A DNA stretch of 64,000 nt from Microcoleus vaginatus PCC 9802 (GTDB lineage: Bacteria; Cyanobacteriota; Cyanobacteriia; Cyanobacteriales; Microcoleaceae), in contig CP031740.1 in the NCBI GenBank assembly GCA_022701275.1, positions 6,337,001-6,401,000 on the forward strand. Direction: 5' to 3'. Of the stretch, positions 53,680 to 62,953 are shown piece by piece (position 1 is the first letter of the stretch; each line of letters starts with the position of its first letter). The notes below the pieces were generated by a model that searched no databases, was not told the origin of the DNA, and saw nothing but the letters and a program-made list of their open reading frames with translations. Made by a program: the position numbers and the translations under genes.

Positions 53680-53847
53680 TTGGGAGTTAAAAGGTCGATC
53701 GCACCCTGGTTTAAATTGATATCTTGACAGCATCCTCAACAAGCTGTTGGCAACGGGCGCAGCTTGGGAGTTAAAAGGTCGATCGCACCCTGGTTTAAAT
53801 TGATATCTTGACAGCATCCTCAACAAGCTGTTGGCAACGGGCGCAGC
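53680..53847. repeat. Perfect 84-bp tandem duplication
   Basis: The block beginning TTGGGAGTTAAAAGGTCGAT and ending GGCAACGGGCGCAGC is present at 53680-53763 and again at 53764-53847 with no visible difference. 84 is a multiple of three, but no gene is supported over it. Confidence 0.9.
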
Positions 53848-53928
53848 CTATTGCAAGATAATTCATTGACTGCGAAATCGGCGCAAAAGCCTGTTATTGA
53901 AATTATTCAAACAGACTTTAATTTAACT

Positions 53929-54651
53929 CTACTTTAAATTAAAGCCACTTTCTTCATTAATAGACCCATCCGGCATTATTGCTCCTGCCAGCACCGCACC
54001 TCTGAGATTTGCTCCCGTTAAAATAGCACCTTCTAAATTAGCATTGCTCAAATTTGTGACTTGTTTGGAACCTCGGAAAAAGAAGCTGTGCAAGTCAGCA
54101 CCTGTTAAATTAGTGTCTGCCAAATTAGCATATTGCAAGTCAGCACCGTGCAGCGTCGCATCCGTTAAATTAGCTTGGGTAAGATTGCTTCCCCAAAGCC
54201 GAGAATCTAAGACATTAGCATCCTGTAAATTGGCGCGGCTCAGATTTGCCAAAGTCAGATTAGCATCCCACAAATTCGTGCTGTTGAAATTAGCTTCGGT
54301 CAAATTGGCTCGACTGAGATCCGTGCCTAAAATATCAGCATTTGCTAAATTAGCCCCGGTGAGGTCTGCGTCAGAAAGATCTGCATTTTTTAAGTTAGCA
54401 CCGGACAAATTAGCGCCACTCAAATTAGCGCCGCTCAAATTAGCTTCTTGGAGATTAGCGCCCTGCAAATCTACAGTGCTCAAATCGCATTGCTTCCACA
54501 GAAAGCTGACGCACCAATTATCTTTTAATAGCTGACTCAAATCCTCCGTATTCGCGGCCATCACAGGAGGAGTTAAGTAGAGAGTGAACAGGACGATCGC
54601 CAACACCGCAGCGAAGAAAGTTTTCAGCCTCATAACTCTTTTCATTGACAC
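53929..54651 (-). CDS. Secreted pentapeptide repeat protein
   Basis: A 240-residue protein with a signal peptide (AVLAIVLFTLYLTPPVMAA, cut near residue 33) and a short cap with a Cys pair (NWCVSFLWKQCDLS). The rest is about 30 A(N/D)LXX pentapeptide repeats. It is likely exported to the thylakoid lumen or periplasm. Related lumenal pentapeptide proteins occur in cyanobacteria and plants, without a clear function. Confidence 0.88.
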   Translation of the reverse strand: MSMKRVMRLKTFFAAVLAIVLFTLYLTPPVMAANTEDLSQLLKDNWCVSFLWKQCDLSTVDLQGANLQEANLSGANLSGANLSGANLKNADLSDADLTGANLANADILGTDLSRANLTEANFNSTNLWDANLTLANLSRANLQDANVLDSRLWGSNLTQANLTDATLHGADLQYANLADTNLTGADLHSFFFRGSKQVTNLSNANLEGAILTGANLRGAVLAGAIMPDGSINEESGFNLK

Positions 54652-55196
54652 TAATTTGCGCCATTAATTATTGATGTCTAATCAAAGCATAGCAAATAAT
54701 CTGCAACTTCCCTCAGCAAGATTACTCAAAAATATTAGTGTAGTGAAAGGTTAATCAGGGTTGGCGCAGGCACAAACTTAACTAAGGTTGTGTTAGACCC
54801 GCTTTGAGCTAGAAACCCGGTTGATTCACAGATGCCTCGCTGCCAAACTAATATTTTTCCTAAAAACCTGGTATAAGATAACCGCAAGTTCGATCGGGAT
54901 TGGCCAGTGCAATATCGCTACAAAGTAATACTTGCTCCAAGCAGTTGCGATCGCTCCCCCAGGGGCATATCTGCAAACAATCCTGGTATAAACTGCTCAA
55001 TATGGGAATCAAGAAACCGCTCCTCTAGCCTACAAGCCTTATATTTAAAGGGTTCTAGACGCAATTTTTGTTAATTGCGATCGGCATCACTAACTAACGC
55101 TAACCCTCCTCACACAACTCAAGCCTCAGCATCACCCAATCTCATCAAACTGATCACGTTCCTGAGACTACGGATATCACTGTCCATAGCTCAACT
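54652..55196. other. Spacer before the TPR gene
   Basis: The ~540-bp stretch has one AGAAACCCGGTTGATTCAC dispersed motif near 54820 and no gene. Promoter signals for the TPR gene should lie at its end, but none is clear. Confidence 0.5.
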
Positions 55197-55949
55197 ATGG
55201 AGGAAAATAAGAGCATACAGTTGAACAGCACTTCTCCCATGCCTACTATCCCCCTTCTCCCAACCCAATTAGTTGTCACAACTATTTTCAATTCGATCGA
55301 ATCTTTGGGATTGACTAATATTGCCGGCGTATTTTCGGGGGAGCAAGCTGAATCCCGACAAGAGGCAAATTTAAAAGTTAGTACCAAAAAGTTTTACACT
55401 CAGGGTTTAAAAAATCTCGAACAACTAGACTTGCACGGTGCGATTAAAAATTTCACTGCCACAATTAACATTAATCCGCAATTCGCCTCAGCTTACAACG
55501 ATCGCGGTGTGACCCGCTACAAATTAGGCTACAAGCAATCGGCGATCGAAGATTTAACTACAGCCATCGAACTCAATCCTTACCGAGCCAAGTATTACAG
55601 CAATCGGGGGTTTATGCTGACTCGTTTAAAACATTATACTGCGGCGATCGCAGATTACACCTCGGCACTGCTGCTCAACCCAAATGTAGCTCAATCTTAC
55701 TTTAACCGAGGTGCTATCCGCCTGCAAATGGAGAATTCCCTGGCAGCACTAGCTGATTTTGAGTCAGCAATTCGCCTCGATCGCGATTTTGCTAAAGCTT
55801 ACTTTAATCGAGGACTGACTAGATATAAATTGAGAGAGGTTCAGGGAGCATTTGAGGATTTTCAGAAGGCGGCAGGGCTTTTTAAGCTGCAGGGGAAAAT
55901 GGATTCTTATCAAGAGGCAGTTTCTCAAATTACAAAGCTATGGTGTTAG
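55197..55949 (+). CDS. TPR repeat protein
   Basis: A 250-residue protein with an N-terminal non-repeat part (about 1-60) and then four to five TPR units: FASAYNDRGVTRYKLGYKQSAIEDLTTAIEL, AKYYSNRGFMLTRLKHYTAAIADYTSALLL, VAQSYFNRGAIRLQMENSLAALADFESAIRL, FAKAYFNRGLTRYKLREVQGAFEDFQKAAGL. It is a protein-binding scaffold. The partner is not known. Confidence 0.9.
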   Translation: MEENKSIQLNSTSPMPTIPLLPTQLVVTTIFNSIESLGLTNIAGVFSGEQAESRQEANLKVSTKKFYTQGLKNLEQLDLHGAIKNFTATININPQFASAYNDRGVTRYKLGYKQSAIEDLTTAIELNPYRAKYYSNRGFMLTRLKHYTAAIADYTSALLLNPNVAQSYFNRGAIRLQMENSLAALADFESAIRLDRDFAKAYFNRGLTRYKLREVQGAFEDFQKAAGLFKLQGKMDSYQEAVSQITKLWC

Positions 55950-55955
55950 TTGAAT

Positions 55956-55990
55956 TTGGCAATTGGCAATTGGCAATTGGCAATTGACAA
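55956..55990. repeat. CAATTGG heptamer array
   Basis: Four to five units of TTGGCAA follow directly after the TPR gene stop. It is a further member of the heptamer family of this genome. Confidence 0.85.
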
Positions 55991-56051
55991 TCAGGTAAGG
56001 TGCACCGAAGAGCACCCTACACCTATAATAATTGCGTCAGTCTTGTTAAAG

Positions 56052-57389
56052 TTAGCCAATTCTCAAGGCGGCGTCTCCGGTGGGCAAGTTATCGACAAGG
56101 AAAGGACCAGGAGAGTTAATTGCAAAGGCGGCGTTTTGAACTGCTGCGGGGGTGGCATTTTGAACGACAGCCAAAGTAACTCCTCCAAATTGAATGAGTG
56201 TGTTGCTGCCAGATTGCGTAAATGAGGTGTTGGATAAACCGCTGGTCAAGCCAATGCGATCGCCATCTCCCGGCCTAAAATCAAGAATTATATCGCTCGA
56301 CGCATCCAACTCCAGATTTTCACCCGTAACCAGAACAAAAGTATCTGCCCCGGCGCCACCAGTGAGAGTATCGCTACCAATATCGCCAAGTAAAATATCG
56401 TTACCATCGCCGCCGATTAAAACATCGTTACCTCTGCCGCCTCGCAAAAAGTCGTTACCAGCATCGCCATTGAGATTATCGTCGCCGAGATTTCCGTTGA
56501 TAATATCGTTGCCCACACCGCCGCTAATGGAGTCGTTACCTTTGCCACCTCTGAGAAAGTCGTCGCCCGCTTCGCCCGTGAGGGTATCGTTGCCTTGGCT
56601 GCCGTTAATTGCATCATCCGTGGGTGTACCGAGGATGCGATCGTTTGCGCTACCTCCCACTACACCGTTAGCATTTTGCTGAGAGTCTTGGGAAGTGACT
56701 TGATAGTTGTTCGGGGTGTTGGCCAATCTGAGGGCTCGCAAAGGCAGATTTACAAAATTGGTAGTATTAATTAAATCGTTGAGGACATTAACATCGGTAA
56801 TGATGCTAGAAACCCGACTGGGCACGATGCCTCCAACGACTTTTGCAGTTGAAATGCGATCGCCCTGCTGCACCGCATTCACCGTTTCAAAACCTTGAAT
56901 AACGTTGCCAAAAACAGCATAACTACCGTCCAAAAATGGCAACTCATCCAAAGCAAAATAAAACTGCGAAGAAGCTGAATTCAAAGCATTAGAACGAGCC
57001 ATTGCCACAGCCCCGCGAGTGTGCTGCAACTGCGGCGTCTGGGCTACAACTTGGTTGTAAACAGGTGGCGCGGCCCCTTGTGGCTTAATTTCCAAAGGAA
57101 TAAAACGCGCCTGATTGGTATCCGGGTCAATAAAACTACCCGTTCCCAATTGACTTGCTGGAATTGTAGAATCTCTGCTGCGCGGATCGCCTCCTTGCAC
57201 CACAAAAGGCTCTGGCTGACGCACAACTCGGTGAAACATCACCCCGTCGTAAATGCCACGTTCAACTAAGTCAACAAAATTTCCCCCAGTAATCGGGGCA
57301 TTAGTGCCATCGACTTCGATCGTAACGGGTTGACCGTTAATTACCTGGACTACTATAGCTTTGCCTGTTAACGGGAGTGCAGCGCTCAT
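56052..57389 (-). CDS. Cyclophilin-RTX fusion, peptidyl-prolyl isomerase with Ca-binding repeats
   Basis: The 445-residue protein joins two domains. Residues ~10-205 are a cyclophilin-type peptidyl-prolyl isomerase (GGNFVDLVERGIYDGVMFHRVV, VVQGGDP, ARSNALNSASSQFYFAL). Residues ~245-365 are nine-residue RTX repeats with GGxGND (GSQGNDTLTGEAGDDFLRGGKGNDSISGG...), which bind calcium. No N-terminal signal is seen; RTX proteins leave by type I secretion, signalled at the C-terminus. The role is inferred to be an exported or Ca-dependent folding enzyme. It is divergent from the prxQ gene. Confidence 0.85.
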   Translation of the reverse strand: MSAALPLTGKAIVVQVINGQPVTIEVDGTNAPITGGNFVDLVERGIYDGVMFHRVVRQPEPFVVQGGDPRSRDSTIPASQLGTGSFIDPDTNQARFIPLEIKPQGAAPPVYNQVVAQTPQLQHTRGAVAMARSNALNSASSQFYFALDELPFLDGSYAVFGNVIQGFETVNAVQQGDRISTAKVVGGIVPSRVSSIITDVNVLNDLINTTNFVNLPLRALRLANTPNNYQVTSQDSQQNANGVVGGSANDRILGTPTDDAINGSQGNDTLTGEAGDDFLRGGKGNDSISGGVGNDIINGNLGDDNLNGDAGNDFLRGGRGNDVLIGGDGNDILLGDIGSDTLTGGAGADTFVLVTGENLELDASSDIILDFRPGDGDRIGLTSGLSNTSFTQSGSNTLIQFGGVTLAVVQNATPAAVQNAAFAINSPGPFLVDNLPTGDAALRIG

Positions 57390-57508
57390 TGGTAAATTGC
57401 TATTTGAGTGAGTGATCTTTGGCTTTTAGAAGCAATCCGCGAATTGCCCCTACCCATTTAATCAGAAAACTGTAAACTTGTCTTAAGTACAGTTCTACTT
57501 CTAAATTT

Positions 57509-58060
57509 ATGATGTCCCGTCGCAAGTTTTTTAGCACGTTATTGGCAATTTGTCTAGTTTTTCTAAGTTTCAATTTTGCCACACCTGCATTTGCCCTCGG
57601 TGGCAAGCTTCCGACGGTGAATGAAGCCGCACCGGATTTTAGTTTGCCGACAAACAGCGGCGACGGACAAGTGTCCCTGTCCGATTATCGCGGTAAGTGG
57701 TTGGTAGTCTATTTTTATCCCAAAGACTTTACATCGGGATGTACGATCGAAGCGCGGAGATTTCAGCAAGATTTGCCGAAATACTTGGCCAAGAATACTC
57801 AAATTATAGGCATTAGCGCTGATGATGTCGATTCCCATGCGGAATTTTGCGATTCCGAAGGTTTGAAGTTTCCGCTGTTAGCTGATACGGATGGTAAAGT
57901 GAGTAAAGCTTACGGTTCTTGGATGAGTTTTATCTCGGCGCGACACAGTTTTATTATTGACCCTGAAGGTATTTTGCGCGAAACTTTTGTGAAGATTAAT
58001 CCGGCGATTCATTCTAAAGAAGTGTTGGCTCGTTTGGGGGAATTGCAGGCTAACGGGTAA
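57509..58060 (+). CDS. prxQ: Exported peroxiredoxin Q / BCP
   Basis: A 183-residue thiol peroxidase that reduces peroxides. A signal peptide (MMSRRKFFSTLLAICLVFLSF, cut near AFA30) sends it across a membrane. The peroxidatic Cys78 lies in KDFTSGCTIEA; the usual resolving Cys five residues on is absent, but Cys114 (AEFCDSEG), 36 residues later, fits the PrxQ type with the resolving Cys on helix 3. The end SARHSFIIDPEG is family-typical. It is followed at once by a phosphatase relic. Confidence 0.9.
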   Translation: MMSRRKFFSTLLAICLVFLSFNFATPAFALGGKLPTVNEAAPDFSLPTNSGDGQVSLSDYRGKWLVVYFYPKDFTSGCTIEARRFQQDLPKYLAKNTQIIGISADDVDSHAEFCDSEGLKFPLLADTDGKVSKAYGSWMSFISARHSFIIDPEGILRETFVKINPAIHSKEVLARLGELQANG

Positions 58061-58572
58061 TGCGAGCTTTCACAGTGCACGAAATACGAGAAACCGATCG
58101 CGTTCGCTTTCTCCATACCCGCAATCGCACCCTCTACAAGAACCTGCTGCGGATGAACATTGACCGCAACCTTACGCTGGCAATTCTCAATCAACTACAC
58201 TGATGGCAAAGTCAGCATCAGTGGACAACATGAAGAAACCCCGATCGTCGGGACTGGATGGCTGGTGGAACTGCTAGACACGATCGATTTAGGACAGCCC
58301 ATTGCCCTGGATGGAAATATCACCGATTTGATCGATCGCACTCGCGATCAATCTCCAGCCAGGGGATGGCATTGTCCTCTACAGCGATGGCATTACAGAA
58401 CCCAAGAACATGGACATGGCCCAGTATGGATTGGAGCGACTCTGTGCGATCGTGAGTCAAAATTGGCAACAATCCGCAGAGGAAATCAAACAACCCGTGA
58501 TTGCAGATGTCCGCGAATTTATAGATGGAAAAAAGCAGTTTTATGCTATCAGCTTACTTATCCTCAACTAGA
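58058..58572 (+). pseudogene. Decayed SpoIIE-type phosphatase C-terminus
   Basis: Shifting frames give RVRFLHTRNRTLYKNLLRMN, YTDGKVSISGQHEE, LLDTIDLGQPIALDGNITDL and DGIVLYSDGITEPKN. These align with the C-terminal PP2C part of the intact phosphatase at 60113. At least two frameshifts break it. The last 99 bp (58454-58552) recur exactly at 62239-62337. Confidence 0.85.
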
Positions 58573-58932
58573 AAAAATAGAGGGAGATTTAAGGATTTAA
58601 TTAATCTTTATTTTGGCTATTGATAGAAATTTGTGGACTGTTCTATATTCTGGCGAGCGCGAATTTATCTGGTCTGGATCTTATAGCGATCGCTCTCGGT
58701 AATTTGCCAAGCCCGGTTTTTGATTAATATTTTCCAAACTTGCTCTCCACTTAGTCGAATTCCTGTTTTTTCTTCTAGATCGGTCGCTAACCTAGCCAGT
58801 CGCACTCATGTTTCTCTAATTGTCATTGGAGTGTTTATTGACAATATCGTGAGATTAGGGCGAAAATGTATTATCTAATTTTATGTGAGTATTGTTTGGG
58901 AAAATCCCCATCGCACTATTAACTAACAAATT
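58573..58932 (-). pseudogene. Spacer with transposase-like helix fragment
   Basis: Most of this ~360-bp stretch is non-coding. On the minus strand, about 58660-58810 reads RLARLATDLEEKTGIRLSGEQVWKILIKN, which resembles the winged-helix N-terminal region of IS630-like transposases. Only this piece is present; the identity is tentative. Confidence 0.4.
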
Positions 58933-59516
58933 ATGCCAAAAGTTGTTTCGATACACTCCTATCGAGGTGGTACAGGTAAATCTAAATTTACTGCTAACTT
59001 AGCAACTACGGTAGCCCTGCAAGGTCATTGAGTCGGCGTAGTTGATACAGACGTGCCCTCGTCTGGTATTCACAACCTGTTCTGCCTGGAGCCGGAGCAA
59101 ACCTCTAAAACCCTGAACAATTATCTCTGGCACGAAAGTGCGATCGCAGACGCTGTGCTGCCTATGATGTCAGTGTCAACATCGGTATAGATAGTCCAGG
59201 CAAGCTGTTTTTGATACCCTCCAGTGTCCAAGCAGATGAAATTGCCAGAATTTTGAAGGACGGCTATGAGGATGTCAAGCTGCTGAATGATGGGTTTCGT
59301 AACTTGGTGAAAGCACTCAAGCTGGATTATTTATTTATACCAATCCGGGCTTGTAGAAAAAGACGTTTCTCTCGATGCCATCTCCCCTGTGCTGATCCTG
59401 ATCTCAAGATTTTGGCTTGCATTTGTTTAATGTTGTCAAACCCGAGTACAATTTGGACGAGTGGATTGCCAGGGGTGACGGAATTAATGATTGGTAAGGC
59501 TAAACATCGCCCTTAA
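58933..59516 (+). pseudogene. ParA/MinD-like ATPase pseudogene
   Basis: The frame from ATG 58933 reads MPKVVSIHSYRGGTGKSKFTANLATTVALQGH, with the deviant Walker A GGTGKS of ParA/MinD ATPases, then a TGA at 59029-59031. It continues GVVDTDVPSSGIHNLFCLEPEQ, and after a frameshift IPSSVQADEIARILKDGYEDVKLLNDGFRNLVKALKLDYLFI. The motif spacing is that of the cyanobacterial ParA-like proteins found beside sensor phosphatases. It is non-functional. Confidence 0.85.
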
Positions 59517-59727
59517 ATTACAATTTTTATATTAGTGAAAAAAAGGTGGTACGATACCTCAAACCTACTGCCACGAAAGAGGCTAAATCTCAAGCGAGCT
59601 TCAAAGCTGTAGTCACCGTCTAAATTTCTATAACTGTCATCTATTAATGGTAAGTAAATCCGATTGTTTTCTAGGCATTTTTTCCATCATTATTGCCTCC
59701 TATATCACCTTATAATTAACTGGGATA

Positions 59728-60192
59728 ATGACTCCAAAAAAAGGTGAAAATATTCGCCTAGGTGGGTTAATTGGTAGTTCTTTGACAATGGGAACGGGCA
59801 TCGGGGCAATCTACTTTATAGGAATGCTGGCTTATCACCTGCCAGTAGCGATCGCCTACGATTTACCCATTGTGATTGTCTTTCGGCTTGCCGTAATCAT
59901 TGCATCTGGTATCACCTTCTACAGCTTGCATCGAGGTTTTGCACACAGGTTCTCGTTGTTAATTCCCGGTATTCTCATGGGCTCTGGCATTGAAAATATG
60001 CTTTATATTGGCATGGCGCCGATGCGAGTACCTGCCGAAATGCACCATAATTACTGGATTGTGGCACTGTCTTTCTTAGTTGCCGTTATTTCTAAATCTA
60101 TAAGGAAATCCGATGTACGACTTGACGAGATTCACTTTAAGGGACATGGCAGAATGCGGGTTGGCTCTACGCCATTTTGGCTTGGGGGTTGA
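59728..60192 (+). pseudogene. MHYT-domain membrane protein fragment
   Basis: The 154-residue frame has GTGIGAIYFIGMLAYHLPVAIAYDLP and a later MLYIGMAPMRVPAEMHHNYW, which match the MHYT sensory membrane domain (normally MH at the first site, now IY). It has three to four membrane spans and lacks the N-terminal repeat and any output domain. Its final ~80 bp overlap the phosphatase start in another frame. It is either truncated or a degraded small sensor. Confidence 0.6.
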
Positions 60193-61810
60193 AAGTATGG
60201 AAGAGGCGAGTAACAGAATTGTTAGGTATGTTTACGAAAATTTCTGTACTAAGCCAACTGGTGAGAAATCCTGCGCCCTAGTCCGTTTGTTCAAAACTCA
60301 CCCTTATGAAGACTTAGAAGTCGAACTTGCCGAGTATGCCCGTAGTATGTTGGGCGACTATCCCCCTTTGCCTGCCATGAAGTGCATGACTGCACTGGCA
60401 ACAGTAGGAGAACAAACGGAATGGAACTCAAGACACACATCCGTTGGACATAAGGCTATTCCACTGGCAAGCGAATCTGTAGTCGATCAGCTACCGATGA
60501 TCTCGCAACTCATCAGACAGCTCGGCTTAGATATAAAAACAGTTATCAACCCTGACCCGAATCTTTTGGTAGAAATCGAGCAGAGGAAATACAACGTCTT
60601 CTATGTACCTGAAGCGATTGGCAGCCCCTATATTCCCGCTCAGGACTCCTTTGTGATTCCCTTCGGAATCAAGTCTGTGTTGGGGTTTGGTGGTCTATTA
60701 CCTTCAGGCAATATGTTTGCAATTATCATGTTCTTGAAAGTCCAGATTCCTATTAGCACGGTTCAGATGTTCAGCACTCTGGCGCTGAACGTAAAGACAG
60801 CACTGCTGCCCTTCGATCGAGGAGCTGTCTTCGCTCAAAAAGATGAATCTGCTACAGCCTCTAGGCAAATATTCACAAGAAACACTCAGCAGGAGCTAGC
60901 GCAGCTTAAATCCCAAGTAGCGACTTTGAGGCAGTTGCTTGATGTTTTTGACCAATCGATCTTGGTACAATCCGATCGACTCGAACAAGCCATAGAGGAA
61001 CTGGCAGACTCGGCGCAAAAGTTAGATACCCTCAACCAGAGACTCAAGGAAGACAATCTTCGCATGGGTGCGGAATTGGATATTGTGCGTCAAATGCAGC
61101 AAATGATTCTGCCAAACGCTGAGGAACTGGAAATTGAAGGACTCGATATTGCTGGATACATGGAGGCTGCCGAGGAAGTCGGCGGCGACTACTATGATGT
61201 TTTAAACACCGATGGCGTTGTCACTCTGGGCATCGGCGATGTCACTGGACATGGACTTGAAAGTGGCATCTTGATGCTGATGGCGCAAACCGCCGTTCGC
61301 ACCCTCAAGGAAATCCCCGAAGTAGACCCAGTTCGGTTCCTGGATGTGATCAACCGCACCCTTTACAAAAACGTCCAGCGCATGAATTCCGAGAAAAGTC
61401 TTACGCTAGCGATTTTAAATTACTCCCAAGGACGCATCAGCATCAGCGGTCAACACGAAGAAGTGCTCGTCGTGCGAAACGGTGGACAGCTAGAACGTAT
61501 CGACACCATGGATTTGGGCTTTCCTATTGCTCTTGACGATGACATTGTTAAGTTCATCAGTCACATTTTCATTGAGCTACACACGGGAGATGGAGTAGTC
61601 CTCTACACTGATGGGATACCAGAAGCGAAAGATATCAACAAAGTGCAATATGGAGTGGAGAAACTCTGTGAAGTGATTAGCGAGAACTGGCACAAATCGG
61701 CGACCGAAATTAAAGAAGCCATTATTGGCGATTTGCGGCGGCATATTGGTAAGCAAAAGGTATTTGATGACATCACTTTGCTGGTTTTGAAGCGACAAAG
61801 CGATGCTTAA
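60113..61810 (+). CDS. Sensor-SpoIIE-type PP2C phosphatase
   Basis: A 565-residue Ser/Thr phosphatase. Residues ~1-232 are an unnamed sensor module also found alone at 34333 (MYDLTRFTLRDMAEC, KSCALVRLFKTHPYEDLE, SVLGFGGLLPSGNMFAIIMFLKV). A coiled coil (about 260-325) links it to a PP2C/SpoIIE-type domain (335-560) with metal ligands Asp359 (GGDYYD), Asp376 (GIGDVTGHG), a later Asp in LYTDGIPEA and the final Asp in FDDITLLVL. Such proteins act on anti-sigma-factor antagonists (partner-switching). No STAS or anti-sigma partner is in the window. It is flanked by relics of its own C-terminus. Confidence 0.9.
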   Translation: MYDLTRFTLRDMAECGLALRHFGLGVESMEEASNRIVRYVYENFCTKPTGEKSCALVRLFKTHPYEDLEVELAEYARSMLGDYPPLPAMKCMTALATVGEQTEWNSRHTSVGHKAIPLASESVVDQLPMISQLIRQLGLDIKTVINPDPNLLVEIEQRKYNVFYVPEAIGSPYIPAQDSFVIPFGIKSVLGFGGLLPSGNMFAIIMFLKVQIPISTVQMFSTLALNVKTALLPFDRGAVFAQKDESATASRQIFTRNTQQELAQLKSQVATLRQLLDVFDQSILVQSDRLEQAIEELADSAQKLDTLNQRLKEDNLRMGAELDIVRQMQQMILPNAEELEIEGLDIAGYMEAAEEVGGDYYDVLNTDGVVTLGIGDVTGHGLESGILMLMAQTAVRTLKEIPEVDPVRFLDVINRTLYKNVQRMNSEKSLTLAILNYSQGRISISGQHEEVLVVRNGGQLERIDTMDLGFPIALDDDIVKFISHIFIELHTGDGVVLYTDGIPEAKDINKVQYGVEKLCEVISENWHKSATEIKEAIIGDLRRHIGKQKVFDDITLLVLKRQSDA

Positions 61811-61966
61811 GATCCTCATCGATAACGGCAACTTGAAGTAGAGCTGTAGTTCAAAAGCTCAAAACTGTTCGGAGTATGAATTAGTACGACAGCATTTAAT
61901 ATATAGCGTTTTTCCGAGCTATGAGGTAAACTTAGTAAAGTAAAAGTATTGAGAGGAAAAGCATCA

Positions 61967-62225
61967 ATGCAACCCTAGTCAACAGACTTGATAAAAAAAA
62001 TAATAATAGAAGTGAGAAAACAAGAAAATATCTCAATAAGAAAACTAGCAGAACGTTTTAAGGTAGCCAAGAGCTTTGTTCAAAAATTACTAAAAAGATC
62101 TCAAGAGACACGAGATATAAGTCCTATTGCTAAAGTCGGAAGTCAACCACACAATTAAATAGCGAACAATTAGTGACTTTAGTGGAAATAATAGAAGACA
62201 ATAATGATGCAAATTTAAAATAATT
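61967..62225 (+). pseudogene. IS630-family transposase N-terminal fragment
   Basis: Read on the plus strand: DLIKKIIIEVRKQENISIRKLAERFKVAKSFVQKLLKRSQETRDISPIAKVGSQPHN then stop. This is the helix-turn-helix start of an IS630 transposase. The DDE domain is absent. It lies between the intact phosphatase gene and a repeated phosphatase fragment. Confidence 0.8.
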
Positions 62226-62234
62226 AACTTAATT

Positions 62235-62365
62235 GCTTGAGTCAAAATTGGCAACAATCCGCAGAGGAAATCAAACAACCCGTGATTGCAGATGTCCGCG
62301 AATTTATAGATGGAAAAAAGCAGTTTTATGCTATCAGTTTTCTTATCCTCAAGCAGCAAAAATAG
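62235..62365 (+). pseudogene. Second copy of the phosphatase C-terminal fragment
   Basis: GAGTCAAAATTGGCAACAAT to GCTATCAG (62239-62337) is identical over 99 bp to 58454-58552, then diverges. It encodes SQNWQQSAEEIKQPVIADVREF, the end of a SpoIIE-type phosphatase. It is an isolated fragment next to an IS630 relic. Confidence 0.9.
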
Positions 62366-62953
62366 CGTGCTGTTTTAGGATTTAACTTAACGCTTATCGC
62401 AATGTGTATAAAAATCAAAATTTGTCATTAATTATGTAGGTAATTATCGACCGTCGTCAATATGTCTTAAACTATTTTTCTATTAATTCTTATGTATAAA
62501 TTAATTTATCGACTGTGTTTGGTTCTTATGGGTATAAGTAGATAACTAAGACTTATATCACTGAAAACATGAGGTTTCCAGTTGCTCAAGTACCATGTTT
62601 TCTGTCTTAAGCTACTTTTTTACCATAAACTCAGAAGAACTATCTATTTAACATCTACTTGGGAAATTCTATTTGTATGGATTTGAACCAAATTGTAGTG
62701 CATTATACAGAAACAATTCCCCAATCGACAGATAATACAGGGAGGAAAAAGAGTTGATAAAGTAATTAGTAAAAAGTGGCACAAATTTGACCAAAATATT
62801 AAGGATTCAGCAATAGTATTTATGGTCAGTAAAATGTTCTAGCTGGTCTCTTATATTAGTAATTTTTTTTGACAATAGTCACGCTTTTGAAAGCAATTGG
62901 ATGTAATAAAACAGACATTTAAAAAATACACAGTCTACAGGACACAAGCGAAA
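62366..62953. other. AT-rich spacer, no gene seen
   Basis: About 590 bp of AT-rich DNA before the last gene, with short frames lacking motifs. Nothing recognisable apart from the likely promoter of the last gene. Confidence 0.55.

Noticed and set aside
53575-53826. 83-codon ORF across the 84-bp duplication
   Set aside because: It is open only because the repeat unit is a multiple of three; there is no family similarity.
62090-62359. Minus-strand ORF of 89 codons
   Set aside because: It runs antisense across a transposase fragment and a phosphatase fragment, both read on the plus strand.
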